A DNA stretch of 64,000 nt, taken from Rhodococcus sp. B50 (GTDB lineage: Bacteria > Actinomycetota > Actinomycetes > Mycobacteriales > Mycobacteriaceae). Below, in pieces: positions 1 through 9,415 of the stretch. The stretch's first letter is position 1, and every line of letters begins with the position of its first letter. The stretch is from contig NZ_WPAG02000002.1 in assembly GCF_013602415.1 (NCBI RefSeq), forward strand, positions 372,001 through 436,000, written 5' to 3'. The position numbers and the translations under genes are program-made. The notes beneath the pieces were generated by a model. It was not told the DNA's origin. It saw only the letters and a program-made list of their open reading frames with translations, and ran no database searches.

Positions 1-224
1 CCACTGCGAAGCCGTTCCAGTACATCCATCCGTTCGACCCGATGACCTACACCGTCAACGGTCTGCGGCAGCTCACCGTCGCCGAGCACATCGACTCGCG
101 GTTGTGGATCGCAATCACTGTTCTGGCGGGAATCCTGCTCGTATCGTTGACCCTGAGTGCCCTGTCGGTCCGCCGCAACCGCCGCTACACGATGGAGCGG
201 CTGTACCCGCCGATCGAGGTGTGA
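1..224 (+). CDS. YhgE/Pip-type membrane protein, C-terminal fragment
   Basis: Only the last 74 codons lie in the window; the frame is open from base 3, so the gene begins upstream. The fragment has a HPFDPMTYTVNGLRQLT stretch, one hydrophobic segment (about WIAITVLAGILLVSLTLSAL) and a short basic cytoplasmic tail. This 'P-M-T-Y-x-V-x-G-L-R' motif before a last membrane helix is what I recognise from the C-terminal end of YhgE/Pip-domain proteins, multi-pass membrane proteins related to ABC-2 permeases and type VII accessory proteins. The family call rests on this short tail. It ends 70 bp before gadB and its substrate cannot be inferred. Confidence 0.6.
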   Translation, partial: TAKPFQYIHPFDPMTYTVNGLRQLTVAEHIDSRLWIAITVLAGILLVSLTLSALSVRRNRRYTMERLYPPIEV

Positions 225-294
225 GGACCGCCCCGAGTATCCCGACGTCCACCGGATCGGACGAGTGTTCGATGCGCGAATTATGGAGGAAGCC

Positions 295-1674
295 ATGTCA
301 GATACCACCGCTCCTACCGAGACACTCGCACCCGCCTACACGGGCCGGCTCGGTACCGAACCGATTCCCGCTCTGAGACTGCCGAAGTCGGAGACCGAAC
401 CGGAAGCGGCCTACCGCTTCATCCACGACGAACTGATGCTCGACGGCAGTTCGCGGCTCAACCTGGCCACCTTCGTCACCACCTGGATGGATCCGCAGGC
501 CGACCGTCTCATGGCCGAGACGTTCGACAAGAACATGATCGACAAGGACGAGTACCCGGCGACGGCGGAGATCGAGACCCGTTGCGTCAACATGGTGGCG
601 GCGCTGTTCCACGCAGAGGATCTGTCTCCCTCCGATCCCGCCTCGGCCACCGGTGTCTCGACGGTCGGATCGTCCGAGGCCGTGATGCTCGCCGGTCTCG
701 CTCTCAAGTGGCGCTGGCGTCAGGCCCGGCAGGCGGCGGGTAAGGATGCCTCCAAGCCCAACCTGGTGCTCGGCAGCAACGTCCAGGTGGTGTGGGAGAA
801 GTTCTGCCGATATTTCGATGTCGAACCGAAGTACCTGCCGATGGAGCCCGGCCGCTACGTGATCACCCCCGACCAGGTCCGCGAAGCAGTCGACGAGAAC
901 ACCATCGGTGTCGTCGCGATCCTCGGCACGACCTTCACCGGTGAACTCGAACCCGTCGCGGAGATTGCAGCGGCACTCGATGAGGTCGCTGCAGCCGGTG
1001 GTCCCGATGTGCCGCTCCATGTCGACGCCGCCAGCGGTGGATTCGTCGTCCCGTTCCTCCATCCGGAACTCGAATGGGACTTCCGTGTACCGCGAGTGGT
1101 GTCCATCAACGTCAGTGGCCACAAGTACGGCATGACCTATCCGGGTATCGGCTTCGTCGTATGGCGCTCGAAGGAACATCTGCCCGAGGATCTCGTCTTC
1201 CGCGTCAACTACCTCGGCGGCGACATGCCGACTTTCACCCTGAACTTCTCGCGCTCCGGAAATCAGGTGGTCGGCCAGTACTACAACTTCATCCGTCTCG
1301 GGGTCGCCGGGTACACCCAGATCATGGAGTCCCTGCGTGACACCGCCCTGATGTTGTCGCGCATGATCTCCGGGATCGACGACATGGAGATCATCACCGA
1401 CGGTTCCGCGATCCCGGTGCTGTCCTTCCGGTTGGTGGGGGAGCCGGGATACACGGTCTTCGACGTCTCCCACGAACTGCGGGCCCGCGGATTCCAGGTC
1501 CCCGCGTACACGATGCCGGCCGATGCCGAGGACGTCGCGGTGCTGCGCATCGTGCTCCGCGAGGGATTCAGCCGCGATCTCGCCTACAAACTCGGCAAGG
1601 ACATCGCCGAGGTGGTGGGTTATCTCCGCGAGGGTGTCGGCCGCGGCCACACCGGGCAGGCATTCGCGCACTGA
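295..1674 (+). CDS. gadB: Glutamate decarboxylase
   Basis: Pyridoxal-phosphate enzyme converting L-glutamate to 4-aminobutyrate and CO2, consuming a proton, in the cytoplasm. At 459 residues it has the usual GadB length. The cofactor lysine is K277 in the SGHKYG motif, and the upstream HVDAASGG segment supplies the Asp that contacts the PLP ring. The ATG at 295 is preceded by a strong GGAGGA ribosome binding site; the reading frame is open further upstream to 157 but without one. The gene ends at a long perfect hairpin, so it is probably monocistronic. The next gene encodes a LuxR-type regulator, a candidate controller. In other bacteria GadB serves acid resistance or GABA metabolism; no GABA/glutamate antiporter gene is visible in the window. 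Confidence 0.96.
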   Translation: MSDTTAPTETLAPAYTGRLGTEPIPALRLPKSETEPEAAYRFIHDELMLDGSSRLNLATFVTTWMDPQADRLMAETFDKNMIDKDEYPATAEIETRCVNMVAALFHAEDLSPSDPASATGVSTVGSSEAVMLAGLALKWRWRQARQAAGKDASKPNLVLGSNVQVVWEKFCRYFDVEPKYLPMEPGRYVITPDQVREAVDENTIGVVAILGTTFTGELEPVAEIAAALDEVAAAGGPDVPLHVDAASGGFVVPFLHPELEWDFRVPRVVSINVSGHKYGMTYPGIGFVVWRSKEHLPEDLVFRVNYLGGDMPTFTLNFSRSGNQVVGQYYNFIRLGVAGYTQIMESLRDTALMLSRMISGIDDMEIITDGSAIPVLSFRLVGEPGYTVFDVSHELRARGFQVPAYTMPADAEDVAVLRIVLREGFSRDLAYKLGKDIAEVVGYLREGVGRGHTGQAFAH

Positions 1675-1736
1675 GCGCTTTCACGTCCACGGCTCTTCGG
1701 TTCGGGGTGCTGCGCGAGGTTCCTCTCCGCGCCCAC

Positions 1737-1777
1737 GGCGAAGGGGGAGAAACTCGCGGAGTTTCTCCCCCTTCGCC
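1737..1777 (+). terminator. gadB terminator hairpin
   Basis: Perfect 19-bp inverted repeat (arms 1737-1755 and 1759-1777) with a GCG loop, 60 bp after the gadB stop. There is no T-run behind it, as often in high-GC actinomycetes. Confidence 0.85.
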
Positions 1778-1950
1778 ATGAGAATCGTTCGTGAACTGTC
1801 CGAATGGATGCACTCGAAATTGCCCGAATGTGATTCTCCACGCGGTGCGACAATTCCGGAGAAATCCGTCATTTCTCCCGCGGGCTGCTAAAGTTTGCGC
1901 ACCCCGTGAGTTCGATTCGGGAAGATGCTGCCCTGGATGCGAAAGGGATT

Positions 1951-4479
1951 GTGAACGTGCCGAGAACGATGCCCTTGTCTCGTCGCCGTTTGTTCTCCGT
2001 TCTGTCGGCACACCCCGAATTGGTCGTGATCCATGGGGGTCCCTTCTCGGGCAAGACGACTCTCGTCGATACATGGCTGGCGACCGATCCGTGCCCCGAT
2101 GCGGTGCCGGTCATCGTCCGCGCACCCGCTCCGGATGTCGTATCCGAGGCGTACTGGGCAACGGTGTCGTCGTCGCTCTGCAACTCTCTCGGGATCGGCG
2201 AACCCGTTGCGGCAGCGGGATCGTTCGAGGCACTGTGCTCGGTGCTCGTGCGGGACGTGCGACCGGTGATGTTCGTGCTCGACGGTGTACGGTCCGTCGA
2301 CGCGATCGAGGAACGGGTCGGGCAACTGCTGCAACTCGGACCGCAGATCCGGGTCGTGGTGACGAGCCGGGCCGCGGGTTCGTGGGATGCCTACGTCGAC
2401 GGACATCCCCGCAGGGCGATCGTGGACGCCGACGCCCTGGCGTTCACCGCGGACGAGACCGCTGCCTTGTGCCGGGTCTTCGGTATCGCGCGCGACGAAC
2501 GCACCGTCGAGTGGATCAACCGCCGTACCGAGGGTTTCGCCGCATTCGTCGAGGCTGTCTGCGCGACGTTGCGGTCCCACACGCCGCAGTCGGCGACGTA
2601 CGGCACCGAGGCTCTCGATGTACTCGTCGACTCGGCCGTCGATCTCGTCGTGACGCGATTCGTGGCCGCGAATCCCGCACTGGCCCGGTCGTCGCGCGCC
2701 GTTCTCGTCTCCGCTGCGCCGAACAGGGTGACGGCGTCGTCCGTTTCGGCCCTGCCGCAGGTCGCCGACGGCGACGAGCTCGTCGACGTCCTGGTCGTGT
2801 CGGGGTTGGTCGAGGCGTGCCCGGCGGACGAGGAGACGGCGTGGTGTTATCCCGAGATCGTCCGTGCATCGCTCCTGCGGGTGGGTAGCGCAGAATGCCC
2901 GGAGGAACTGTGGGATGCGCGGTCCGCTCTCATCGAGTACTGGTTGGGACGTTCGCGACCGGACCTCGCCCTCGAGCACGCTGTGGAGCGGCGCGACTGG
3001 CAGTCCGCGCTCGGCATCATCGAACGGAACTGGGTGGCGCTGTACGGGAGTGGTTCGCTTCGCTCCGTGGGATTCGTGTTGCTCGAGTTGTTACCGGACG
3101 ACATCGCGGCGCACGATCGGACCGTCGCGTCGCTACGGGCCGTCGCCCGAGTGCAGAACGAGTCGAAGGACGCAGAGCAGGAATCGATTCCGTATCCGTC
3201 CGAAGGTGTGACGGACCTCTCGGTGCCCTCCGCGAAGTTCCCGCAGGCCTTCGAAACGATTCTCCGTCTCGGCAGCCTCCGGATGCAGGGTGCATACGAC
3301 GAGGCGATGGAGGTGTGCGACGACCTGGCCTCCGACCAGGTGCCGGACGTCGGGCAGCTCGACGACACCACTCGGCACGCGCACGGACTGAAATACCTCA
3401 ATCTCGGCACCGTCTATCTGCTCGGCGGACGTACCACGGATGCCGGAACGATGCTGCGCCACGCGCATACGGCGGGGCGAGGTGTGTTCGTCGAACGGGA
3501 GGCTGCAGGCAAGCTCGCCCTCCTGGAGGCCCTGCGGGGCCGGCCACACGAAGCCGTCCGATGGATCGAGGAGGAACGTCGACATCCGCCTGTCCTCGGT
3601 GAGGCCGAGGCGCTGGTCCGTACGGCGGGGCTCGCCGCGACCGCGCTCGTGGCACTCGATCGGCTCGACACCGGCACGGCCTCACGTGCCCTCGCCGAGC
3701 TCGGCACGCCCAGCCACGTCGAAGAGCTGTGGGCGGCCGCCATGTACGCACGGGGGCGTCTGGCGTTGCTGACCGGCGTGCCCGCCGACGGTCTGCTGTA
3801 CATCGATGCGGAATTGCAGCGTTTCGCGCATCGCCTCACCGGTATGTCCGCCGTGCTGATCGATGCCGTACGAGCCGACCTCCATCTCGCGCTCGGCGAG
3901 GCCGGCGCGGTACGCGAGTTGCTGGACGGGTCGACGCATCCGCTCACGGCTCCGGCTCGTGCGCGACTGCGCCTGCTCGCCGGCGATCCCGGAGGCGCCG
4001 AGGTGATCGTGCATCGTGGCGACGCGGACCGTGAGCACTGTCCCGCCCTCGGTGCGGAACTCGCTCTCATCGGAGCCGTGGCGGCGTTGCGGCTCGGCCG
4101 ACGCGCCGACGCGCGCCGACACCTCCAGCGGGCGGTCGTGCTCGCCGAACATGCCGGGGTGACGCGGCCGTTCGTTGCGGTCCCGCCGTCGGCCGTGCGC
4201 GACATCCTGTCCCTGGGCGTCGAACTGCCGATCGACCTCGATGCGGCGATGGCCGAGTACGGCATCTTCCGCGAGATCCGTGTCGTCGTGAGGCTCACCC
4301 CGCGCGAGCGCGCGGTCCTCGACGCGTTGCTCGCCGGTGGCACCGCGCGCTCGATCGCGAAGGACCAGTTCGTCGCTCTGAACACCGTGAAGACCCAGTT
4401 GCGTTCGCTCTACCGGAAACTGGGCGCGCATTCGCGGGAGGAAGCGATCGTGCAGGCACGCAGACTCGTCGTCGGATGA
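1951..4479 (+). CDS. Large ATP-binding LuxR-family transcriptional regulator
   Basis: A long regulator of the MalT/LAL type: an N-terminal P-loop ATPase (GGPFSGKTT, with K35 from this start), a long helical TPR-like middle region rich in Leu/Ala, and a C-terminal LuxR helix-turn-helix (LTPRERAVLDALL...NTVKTQLRSLYRKLG) in the last 60 residues. GTG 1951 follows a GAAAGGG stretch closely; GTG 1957 and GTG 1906 are in-frame alternatives. With 842 residues it fits the usual 850-950 range. Such proteins bind an inducer and ATP, then activate nearby promoters. It follows gadB by about 275 bp and has its own promoter region, so control of gadB is an inference from neighbourhood only. The signal is unknown. 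Confidence 0.88.
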   Translation: MNVPRTMPLSRRRLFSVLSAHPELVVIHGGPFSGKTTLVDTWLATDPCPDAVPVIVRAPAPDVVSEAYWATVSSSLCNSLGIGEPVAAAGSFEALCSVLVRDVRPVMFVLDGVRSVDAIEERVGQLLQLGPQIRVVVTSRAAGSWDAYVDGHPRRAIVDADALAFTADETAALCRVFGIARDERTVEWINRRTEGFAAFVEAVCATLRSHTPQSATYGTEALDVLVDSAVDLVVTRFVAANPALARSSRAVLVSAAPNRVTASSVSALPQVADGDELVDVLVVSGLVEACPADEETAWCYPEIVRASLLRVGSAECPEELWDARSALIEYWLGRSRPDLALEHAVERRDWQSALGIIERNWVALYGSGSLRSVGFVLLELLPDDIAAHDRTVASLRAVARVQNESKDAEQESIPYPSEGVTDLSVPSAKFPQAFETILRLGSLRMQGAYDEAMEVCDDLASDQVPDVGQLDDTTRHAHGLKYLNLGTVYLLGGRTTDAGTMLRHAHTAGRGVFVEREAAGKLALLEALRGRPHEAVRWIEEERRHPPVLGEAEALVRTAGLAATALVALDRLDTGTASRALAELGTPSHVEELWAAAMYARGRLALLTGVPADGLLYIDAELQRFAHRLTGMSAVLIDAVRADLHLALGEAGAVRELLDGSTHPLTAPARARLRLLAGDPGGAEVIVHRGDADREHCPALGAELALIGAVAALRLGRRADARRHLQRAVVLAEHAGVTRPFVAVPPSAVRDILSLGVELPIDLDAAMAEYGIFREIRVVVRLTPRERAVLDALLAGGTARSIAKDQFVALNTVKTQLRSLYRKLGAHSREEAIVQARRLVVG

Positions 4480-4534
4480 GGCTCACACCCGCGTGCACCG
4501 CGAGTGCACCGACAACACCCGAACAGGCCGGGCG

Positions 4535-5185
4535 CTAGCGGAGTACGGTGCCGACGATGCCCGCGAAGTAACCGATGCGCGCGATCTCGGACGGCCGGAA
4601 TTCGGGTCCGCCGGGACGCCCGAGGACGAGGACGCGCTCGGATGAGCCGAGAGGAGCGGCCGCGAGCATCGTGTCCATGTCGCGCCAGAGCTGCGGCACC
4701 CAGTCGCCCTCGTGATCGAGCAGCGTGGCTTCGTCGAGCGGCATCCAGGGGACGCCGCTGAGGTGGGTCTCCGGCGAACCCGGGCTCCCCGCGATGCGGA
4801 AGATGCCGTTCGGGCCGATCCCGAGGACGGTCGCCCAGCCGACGCGCAGCACCCGAGGCGCGCCGTCGACGAGGATCTGGATCCGGTCGTCGCGCGCGGC
4901 GGCGACGTGATCGATCAGTTCGAGTTCGCGGTGTGTATCGAGGATCCCGGCGTAGGGACGAATCGAGTCGACCGTCACGCCGGGCAGGGCCTCGGCCGCG
5001 GTGAGGAGCGTGTCGGGTAGCTTGCCCGGTTCGACGTCGACGACGAGATCGTCGATCGCGAAATCACTGCCGCGTTCGACGACGTCGAGCGACAGGATGT
5101 CGGCGCCGACCGAACCGAGCGCCACGGCGAGCGAGCCGAGACTACCGGGACGATCGGGGAGCCTGACACGCAGGAGGTACGACAC
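4535..5185 (-). CDS. ACT-domain protein (Rv3013-like)
   Basis: A 216-residue cytoplasmic protein opening with an ACT domain ([23 protein letters not shown], about residues 2-75), the small fold that binds amino acids in allosteric enzymes. The C-terminal half is a conserved region without a catalytic motif I recognise. In mycobacteria a similar ACT protein sits next to the gatCA genes, as here where gatC is divergent. The linkage suggests amino-acid sensing, perhaps glutamine or glutamate, but the ligand cannot be read from sequence. The start is the ATG at 5185. The 3' end faces the LuxR-type regulator gene 55 bp away. Confidence 0.85.
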   Translation of the reverse strand: MSYLLRVRLPDRPGSLGSLAVALGSVGADILSLDVVERGSDFAIDDLVVDVEPGKLPDTLLTAAEALPGVTVDSIRPYAGILDTHRELELIDHVAAARDDRIQILVDGAPRVLRVGWATVLGIGPNGIFRIAGSPGSPETHLSGVPWMPLDEATLLDHEGDWVPQLWRDMDTMLAAAPLGSSERVLVLGRPGGPEFRPSEIARIGYFAGIVGTVLR

Positions 5186-5551
5186 GTGAGTCCTTCCTCA
5201 GTCGGTTTCGTGCCGTCGACGAACGCCACATCGACGGCATGTGATGCGCCGGCATCCGCATTCCGGCGCCAAGGGCCGTATCGGCCTCTGGCAGACCACA
5301 TCCTTGCACCTCGTCGACGGCGTCAGGGACGGTGCGGAACCGAAAATATGCCGAGCCCGCCGAAAATCCCCGGTGGCGACCGGGGATGTCACACGAATGC
5401 AACACAGCGTTGCGGAGCTTGCAACATCGGCCCGCGGAAAGCAGCACCGCGCGGGCGGCGAGTGATGTCGTCGAACCGCGTGCGCCGCCGCTTCCAGGAC
5501 GCATTACCCTGGACGGGACGTTCACTCTCCATCGGAAAGGGGCCATTCACG
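5186..5551. other. Divergent intergenic region before gatC
   Basis: This 366-bp gap separates the divergent ACT-domain gene and gatC. It contains a somewhat AT-richer patch with CGAAAAT twice (about 5340-5370), a GAATGCAACACAGCGTTGC segment near 5396-5416, and a TACCCT hexamer at 5505-5510 that could be a -10 element giving gatC a leader of about 35 nt. An open frame runs through it into gatC, but without a start and ribosome site pair that looks real. No RNA family was recognised. Confidence 0.5.
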
Positions 5552-5851
5552 GTGCCTGCCATCTCCCGTGACGAGGTCGCGCATCTCGCCCGGTTGTCCC
5601 GGCTTGCGCTGACCGATGACGAACTCGACGAGTTCGCCGGTCAGTTGGATTCGATCCTCAACCACGTCAAGGCGGTGTCGGAGGTGGCCGCGGACGATGT
5701 GCCTCCCATGGCGAACCCGAACGCCGTCACCAACGTGACGCGACCCGACGTCGTCGTTCCCGGCCTCACGCCCGAGCAGGCGCTCTCCGGTGCGCCCGCC
5801 GTGGAGGAAGACCGCTTCTCGGTCCCGCAGATCCTGGGAGAGGGCGAATGA
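5552..5851 (+). CDS. gatC: Asp/Glu-tRNA amidotransferase subunit C
   Basis: Small subunit (99 residues) of the GatCAB amidotransferase, which converts Glu-tRNA(Gln) to Gln-tRNA(Gln) and can also act on Asp-tRNA(Asn). The N-terminus [22 protein letters not shown] is the usual GatC signature, followed by the VPPMANP region and a C-terminal belt that wraps GatA. The start is GTG 5552, preceded by GGAAAGGGG with about 10-nt spacing; the longer open frame to 5186 is not used. The stop overlaps the gatA start (ATGA), so the two are translationally coupled. Confidence 0.95.
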   Translation: MPAISRDEVAHLARLSRLALTDDELDEFAGQLDSILNHVKAVSEVAADDVPPMANPNAVTNVTRPDVVVPGLTPEQALSGAPAVEEDRFSVPQILGEGE

Positions 5852-7323
5852 GCGCCGATACGACACGTCTCGACGCCGCGACCCTGGCGTCGAAGATCCA
5901 CGCCGGCGAACTGTCGTCGGTGGAGGTCACCCAGGCCCACCTCGATCGCATCGCCGAGGTGGACGGCGAGTACAACGCCTTCCTGCACGTCGCGTCCGAA
6001 CAGGCCCTCGCCGCCGCGGCCGAGGTCGACCGGGCCGTCTCCGCGGGCGAGAAGCCGGCCTCGCCGCTGGCCGGTGTGCCGCTCGCGCTCAAGGACGTGT
6101 TCACCACCACGGACATGCCCACCACGTGCGGCTCGAAGATCCTCGAGGGCTGGCTCTCGCCCTACGACGCGACGCTCACCACGAAGCTGCGCGAGGCGGG
6201 CATCCCCATCCTGGGCAAGACCAACATGGACGAGTTCGCAATGGGCTCGTCCACCGAGAACTCGGCCTACGGACCCACCCGCAACCCGTGGGACACCAGC
6301 CGCATCCCCGGCGGCTCCGGTGGTGGTTCCGCTGCCGCACTCGCGTCCTACCAGGCGCCGCTCGCGATCGGCACCGACACCGGTGGCTCGATCCGTCAGC
6401 CCGCCGCCGTCACCGCCACGGTCGGCACCAAGCCCACCTACGGCACGGTCTCGCGGTACGGCCTGGTCGCGTGCGCGTCGTCGCTCGACCAGGGTGGCCC
6501 CTGCGGCCGCACCGTCCTCGACACCGCGCTGCTGCACGAGGTCATCGCCGGGCACGACCCGCGCGACTCGACGTCGGTGAACGCCGCCGTGCGTCCCGTC
6601 GTGGAGGCGGCGCGGCAGGGTGCGGCCGGCGACCTGAAGGGCCTGAAGGTCGGCGTGGTCAAGGAACTGCACTCCGACAGCTACCAGCCCGGCGTGCTCT
6701 CGTCGTTCGACGCGGCGGTCGAGACGCTCACGAAGCTCGGCGCGGAGGTCGTCGAGGTGTCGTGCCCGCACTTCGAGTATGCGCTCGCGTCGTACTACCT
6801 GATCCTGCCGTCGGAGGTGTCCTCCAATCTGGCCCGCTTCGACGCGATGCGCTACGGCATGCGCGTCGACGACGGCACGATGAGCGCGGAGCAGGTCATG
6901 GCCGCGACCCGCGCCGCCGGTTTCGGCAAGGAGGTCAAGCGCCGCATCATGATCGGCACCTACGCGTTGTCCTCCGGCTACTACGAGGCCTACTACGGTC
7001 AGGCACTCAAGGTCCGGAGCCTCATCGCGCAGGACTTCGACAAGGCCTACGAGCAGGTCGACGTGCTCGTTTCGCCCACGAGCCCGTTCACGCCGTGGAA
7101 GCTCGGCGAGAAGGTCGACGATCCGCTGGCGATGTACCTCTCCGACCTGTGCACGCTCCCGACCAACCTCGCGGGACACTGCGCGATGTCGGTGCCGTCC
7201 GGCCTGTCCGCGGACGACGGTCTTCCCGTCGGCCTGCAGATCATGGCCCCGGCCCTGGCCGACGAGCGCCTCTACCGCGTGGGTGCGGCCTTCGAGGCGG
7301 CACGAGGACCCATCGTCGCCTGA
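5848..7323 (+). CDS. gatA: Asp/Glu-tRNA amidotransferase subunit A
   Basis: Amidase-signature subunit that hydrolyses glutamine to feed ammonia to GatB. The Ser-cisSer-Lys triad is complete: K82 (ALKDVF), S157 (PGGSGGGS) and S181 ([10 protein letters not shown]). At 491 residues it is of normal length. It overlaps gatC by 4 bases (ATGA) and is followed by a strong hairpin. In mycobacteria gatA is followed by pfkA and gatB; here about 4 kb of other genes lies between. Confidence 0.97.
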   Translation: MSADTTRLDAATLASKIHAGELSSVEVTQAHLDRIAEVDGEYNAFLHVASEQALAAAAEVDRAVSAGEKPASPLAGVPLALKDVFTTTDMPTTCGSKILEGWLSPYDATLTTKLREAGIPILGKTNMDEFAMGSSTENSAYGPTRNPWDTSRIPGGSGGGSAAALASYQAPLAIGTDTGGSIRQPAAVTATVGTKPTYGTVSRYGLVACASSLDQGGPCGRTVLDTALLHEVIAGHDPRDSTSVNAAVRPVVEAARQGAAGDLKGLKVGVVKELHSDSYQPGVLSSFDAAVETLTKLGAEVVEVSCPHFEYALASYYLILPSEVSSNLARFDAMRYGMRVDDGTMSAEQVMAATRAAGFGKEVKRRIMIGTYALSSGYYEAYYGQALKVRSLIAQDFDKAYEQVDVLVSPTSPFTPWKLGEKVDDPLAMYLSDLCTLPTNLAGHCAMSVPSGLSADDGLPVGLQIMAPALADERLYRVGAAFEAARGPIVA

Positions 7324-7334
7324 TCCGCTGTCGT

Positions 7335-7376
7335 ACCGCGACCCGCCGTGCCGTTCGTCGGCCGGCGGGTCGCGGT
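7335..7376. terminator. Terminator between gatA and the hydrolase gene
   Basis: Two 14-bp perfect arms (7335-7348 and 7363-7376) with an inner GCCG/CGGC pair in the loop, followed by CTTCC. It lies between two converging genes and may serve both strands. Confidence 0.8.
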
Positions 7377-7392
7377 CTTCCGGGCCGTCGGA

Positions 7393-8664
7393 TCATCTGG
7401 CGGTGGTGGTGCACAATGCTTGGTCGTCGCTGTAACGGTGGCCGTGGCCGGGTGCTGTTTCGAGCGAGGTGAGCAGATCCACCGTCGTGTGCAGGAACGA
7501 CACCACGGGTAGCCACGGCGGGGTCGGGGCATCGGCGCGAGCGTGCGACAGGTCCGGCGGCGACCACAGCAGCGACGGTCGCCACCACACCACCGGGTCG
7601 GACGTGTTCGCCAGGACGCTCGCGCCGGCCGTGCGGACACCGGCGGGTGGCCCCGCGAGGAACAGTGTGCACGGCTCCGGGGCGATGTCGTCGAAGACGG
7701 CAGTCGCACCGGTCGCGCCCAGGGACTGCCCGTAGACGTGGAGGGTGGGACGTCGTTCGTGCGGCAGGGTGGACAGGTGGGCGCGCAGTGCGGTGACGAG
7801 GGCGCGAGCCTCCTCCGCCGCGGCACCGCGGTCGAGGACGAAGGTCGCCCAGCTCGGCAGGTCGGAGTACTGCTGGGCGACGATGGCGACGTCGTCGTCC
7901 CATCGCGTTTCGAAGCCGCGGACGGCGGCGGCATCGACCCAGCCCGAGCCCGTCGGCACGGTCACCACGAGATACGACCGGTCGAACGCTCCCGTCCTGC
8001 GGAGCTCGTCCACCGCGAGCTCGGCGCGCGCCGCCGGGTCCGGTGCGGCCGACAGCGCCACGTAGATCCGGATCGGAGATCCCTCCGCGGGCAAGGACAC
8101 GAACCTTTGTCCCTCGCGCCCCAACCGGTTCCACGGCACAGCCGATCCTGCGCCCCCCGACAGGCCGGCCGACAGGGCAGTGGGGGAGGAGACGGTGTCG
8201 ATCGTCTCCCCGGGGGACAAGGCGACCGTGGCGATCCCGATCCCCGACATCACGGCGACGGTCGCCGCCACCGGCCGCCGGGACAGGACGTGCACGAGGC
8301 GGGGAAGCGAGAGCAGCACCGCAGCGACCACGGTCGCGATCGTCAGCGCTTCGATCCAGTACCGCACATCCAGGGGCGGGACCGACATCGCCTCCCGCAG
8401 CCGGTTCTGCCACCGATGGGCACCGGCCGCCGCGACCAGCACGGCGGATCCACCGACGAGCGCGACGGGCAGACGGAGTTCGGGCCGCTCGGGAGGTGGA
8501 GTTCGCCCGGACCGGCGTCGCCGCACGGACACGACGAGGCGGAGCAGCGCCGGCGCCGCCACGACGAACAGCCCGGTGACGATGCCCTGCACGACCGATG
8601 GTCGCGGCAGCAGGGAAGGAGCGAGGGAGATCACCGTCGCGAGAACCACCGTGAGAACCGTCAT
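7393..8664 (-). CDS. Membrane alpha/beta-hydrolase of the Abhydrolase_9 type
   Basis: A 423-residue protein with about four hydrophobic segments in the first 150 residues, then a hydrolase domain. The nucleophile elbow is GQSLG with S314, and the C-terminus carries a conserved GHGHRY motif (H407/H409) that probably supplies the catalytic His. The PWNRLGREGQRFVS segment is typical of this actinobacterial family (N-terminal membrane domain plus alpha/beta-hydrolase domain). Substrate unknown; an esterase or lipase acting at the membrane is plausible. Its ATG overlaps the stop of the upstream phospholipase-like gene by one base (TGATG), so the two are translationally coupled. The reading frame is open further upstream, but there it lies antisense to nothing and inside the phospholipase gene. 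Confidence 0.85.
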   Translation of the reverse strand: MTVLTVVLATVISLAPSLLPRPSVVQGIVTGLFVVAAPALLRLVVSVRRRRSGRTPPPERPELRLPVALVGGSAVLVAAAGAHRWQNRLREAMSVPPLDVRYWIEALTIATVVAAVLLSLPRLVHVLSRRPVAATVAVMSGIGIATVALSPGETIDTVSSPTALSAGLSGGAGSAVPWNRLGREGQRFVSLPAEGSPIRIYVALSAAPDPAARAELAVDELRRTGAFDRSYLVVTVPTGSGWVDAAAVRGFETRWDDDVAIVAQQYSDLPSWATFVLDRGAAAEEARALVTALRAHLSTLPHERRPTLHVYGQSLGATGATAVFDDIAPEPCTLFLAGPPAGVRTAGASVLANTSDPVVWWRPSLLWSPPDLSHARADAPTPPWLPVVSFLHTTVDLLTSLETAPGHGHRYSDDQALCTTTAR

Positions 8665-9272
8665 CACCGTGCCTTTCGTGCCGCGTAAGCCAGGAGTGCC
8701 GAGCCCGCTGCGACGGCCGGGACCCACGGTGATTCCGGGACAGGAGTCCGGTGACCCTGTCGCCATGAGTTGAATTCCACTGCTGCAGAGGAGATCCCCG
8801 CTATGTGAGTGCATGCCGCGATGCCGGGTTCGACACGGCATGCGGTGTCGAGGTGCCGCGCGAACAGTGCATCGAGCGCGAGTCGGGCATCGGTGCCCGG
8901 TTCGCCGCCCGTGAGGCGCGCGTACCGGAGGAGGTCGTACCCGAGATCGTGGACCCGGCAAGCGGATTCGAATGCCGCCGGCAGGGGGATCGGGGTGGAG
9001 CAGTCGCCCTCCGGATCGGCGAGAGCGATCGTTCCGTCGGGTCGCTTCTCCACGGTCGGTGCGTAACCCATCACGCGGGCGAAATCATCGGGCAGGGACG
9101 ACAGTGCCCCCGCTGCGTCGTCGGCGACGAGTGCGGTGATCGTCGCTGCGGCCGCGGTGTCGTCCGTCGCAGGTACGGCGGAGGAGGCGAGTGCACCCGG
9201 CACGGCGGCATAGGTGGCGGTCGCAAGGAACACGACCGAGGCGGCGCGGCCCACTGCGGATTTCACTGTCAT
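8664..9272 (-). CDS. Exported prokaryotic phospholipase A2-like protein
   Basis: A 202-residue protein with an N-terminal signal peptide (basic MTVKSAVGR, hydrophobic core, cleavage probably after GALA near residue 29). The key motif is C105-R-V-H108-D109-L-G-Y-D113, the calcium-binding/catalytic His-Asp signature of prokaryotic phospholipase A2. C91, C105, C145 and C154 could form two disulfides. An unusual hydrophobic stretch near the C-terminus (about 183-197, ending in basic residues) could anchor the protein. Start ATG 9272 lies 7 nt after a TAGCGT -10 element, suggesting a leaderless mRNA. The gene leads a two-gene operon with the membrane hydrolase and is divergent from a two-component system. 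Confidence 0.82.
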   Translation of the reverse strand: MTVKSAVGRAASVVFLATATYAAVPGALASSAVPATDDTAAAATITALVADDAAGALSSLPDDFARVMGYAPTVEKRPDGTIALADPEGDCSTPIPLPAAFESACRVHDLGYDLLRYARLTGGEPGTDARLALDALFARHLDTACRVEPGIAACTHIAGISSAAVEFNSWRQGHRTPVPESPWVPAVAAGSALLAYAARKAR

Positions 9273-9279
9273 GCCGGCG

Positions 9280-9285
9280 ACGCTA
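9280..9285 (-). promoter_or_regulatory. -10 element of the phospholipase/hydrolase operon
   Basis: TAGCGT on the minus strand, 7 nt before the ATG at 9272, inside TCCTAGCGT. The same 9-mer precedes the divergent kinase gene at an identical distance. Confidence 0.65.
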
Positions 9286-9402
9286 GGAACGCGCAGCGCT
9301 GCACCGGGACCCGCGACGGAGGGATTTCGGTGAAGCCACCAGCACCCGGAGGGCTGTTCGGATCTCACCCCCAGGTATGAGGACAGTCGAGACGGCGGCT
9401 CC

Positions 9403-9408
9403 TAGCGT
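9403..9408 (+). promoter_or_regulatory. -10 element of the sensor-kinase gene
   Basis: TAGCGT, 7 nt before GTG 9416, inside TCCTAGCGT. Mirrors the divergent promoter at 9280-9285 and argues for a leaderless start at 9416 rather than ATG 9377. Confidence 0.65.
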
Positions 9409-9415
9409 GGGTGAG

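Noticed and set aside
5186..5551. Possible riboswitch or small RNA in front of gatC
   Set aside because: No terminator with T-run or recognisable consensus was found, and a plausible -10 lies only about 40 bp from the start codon.
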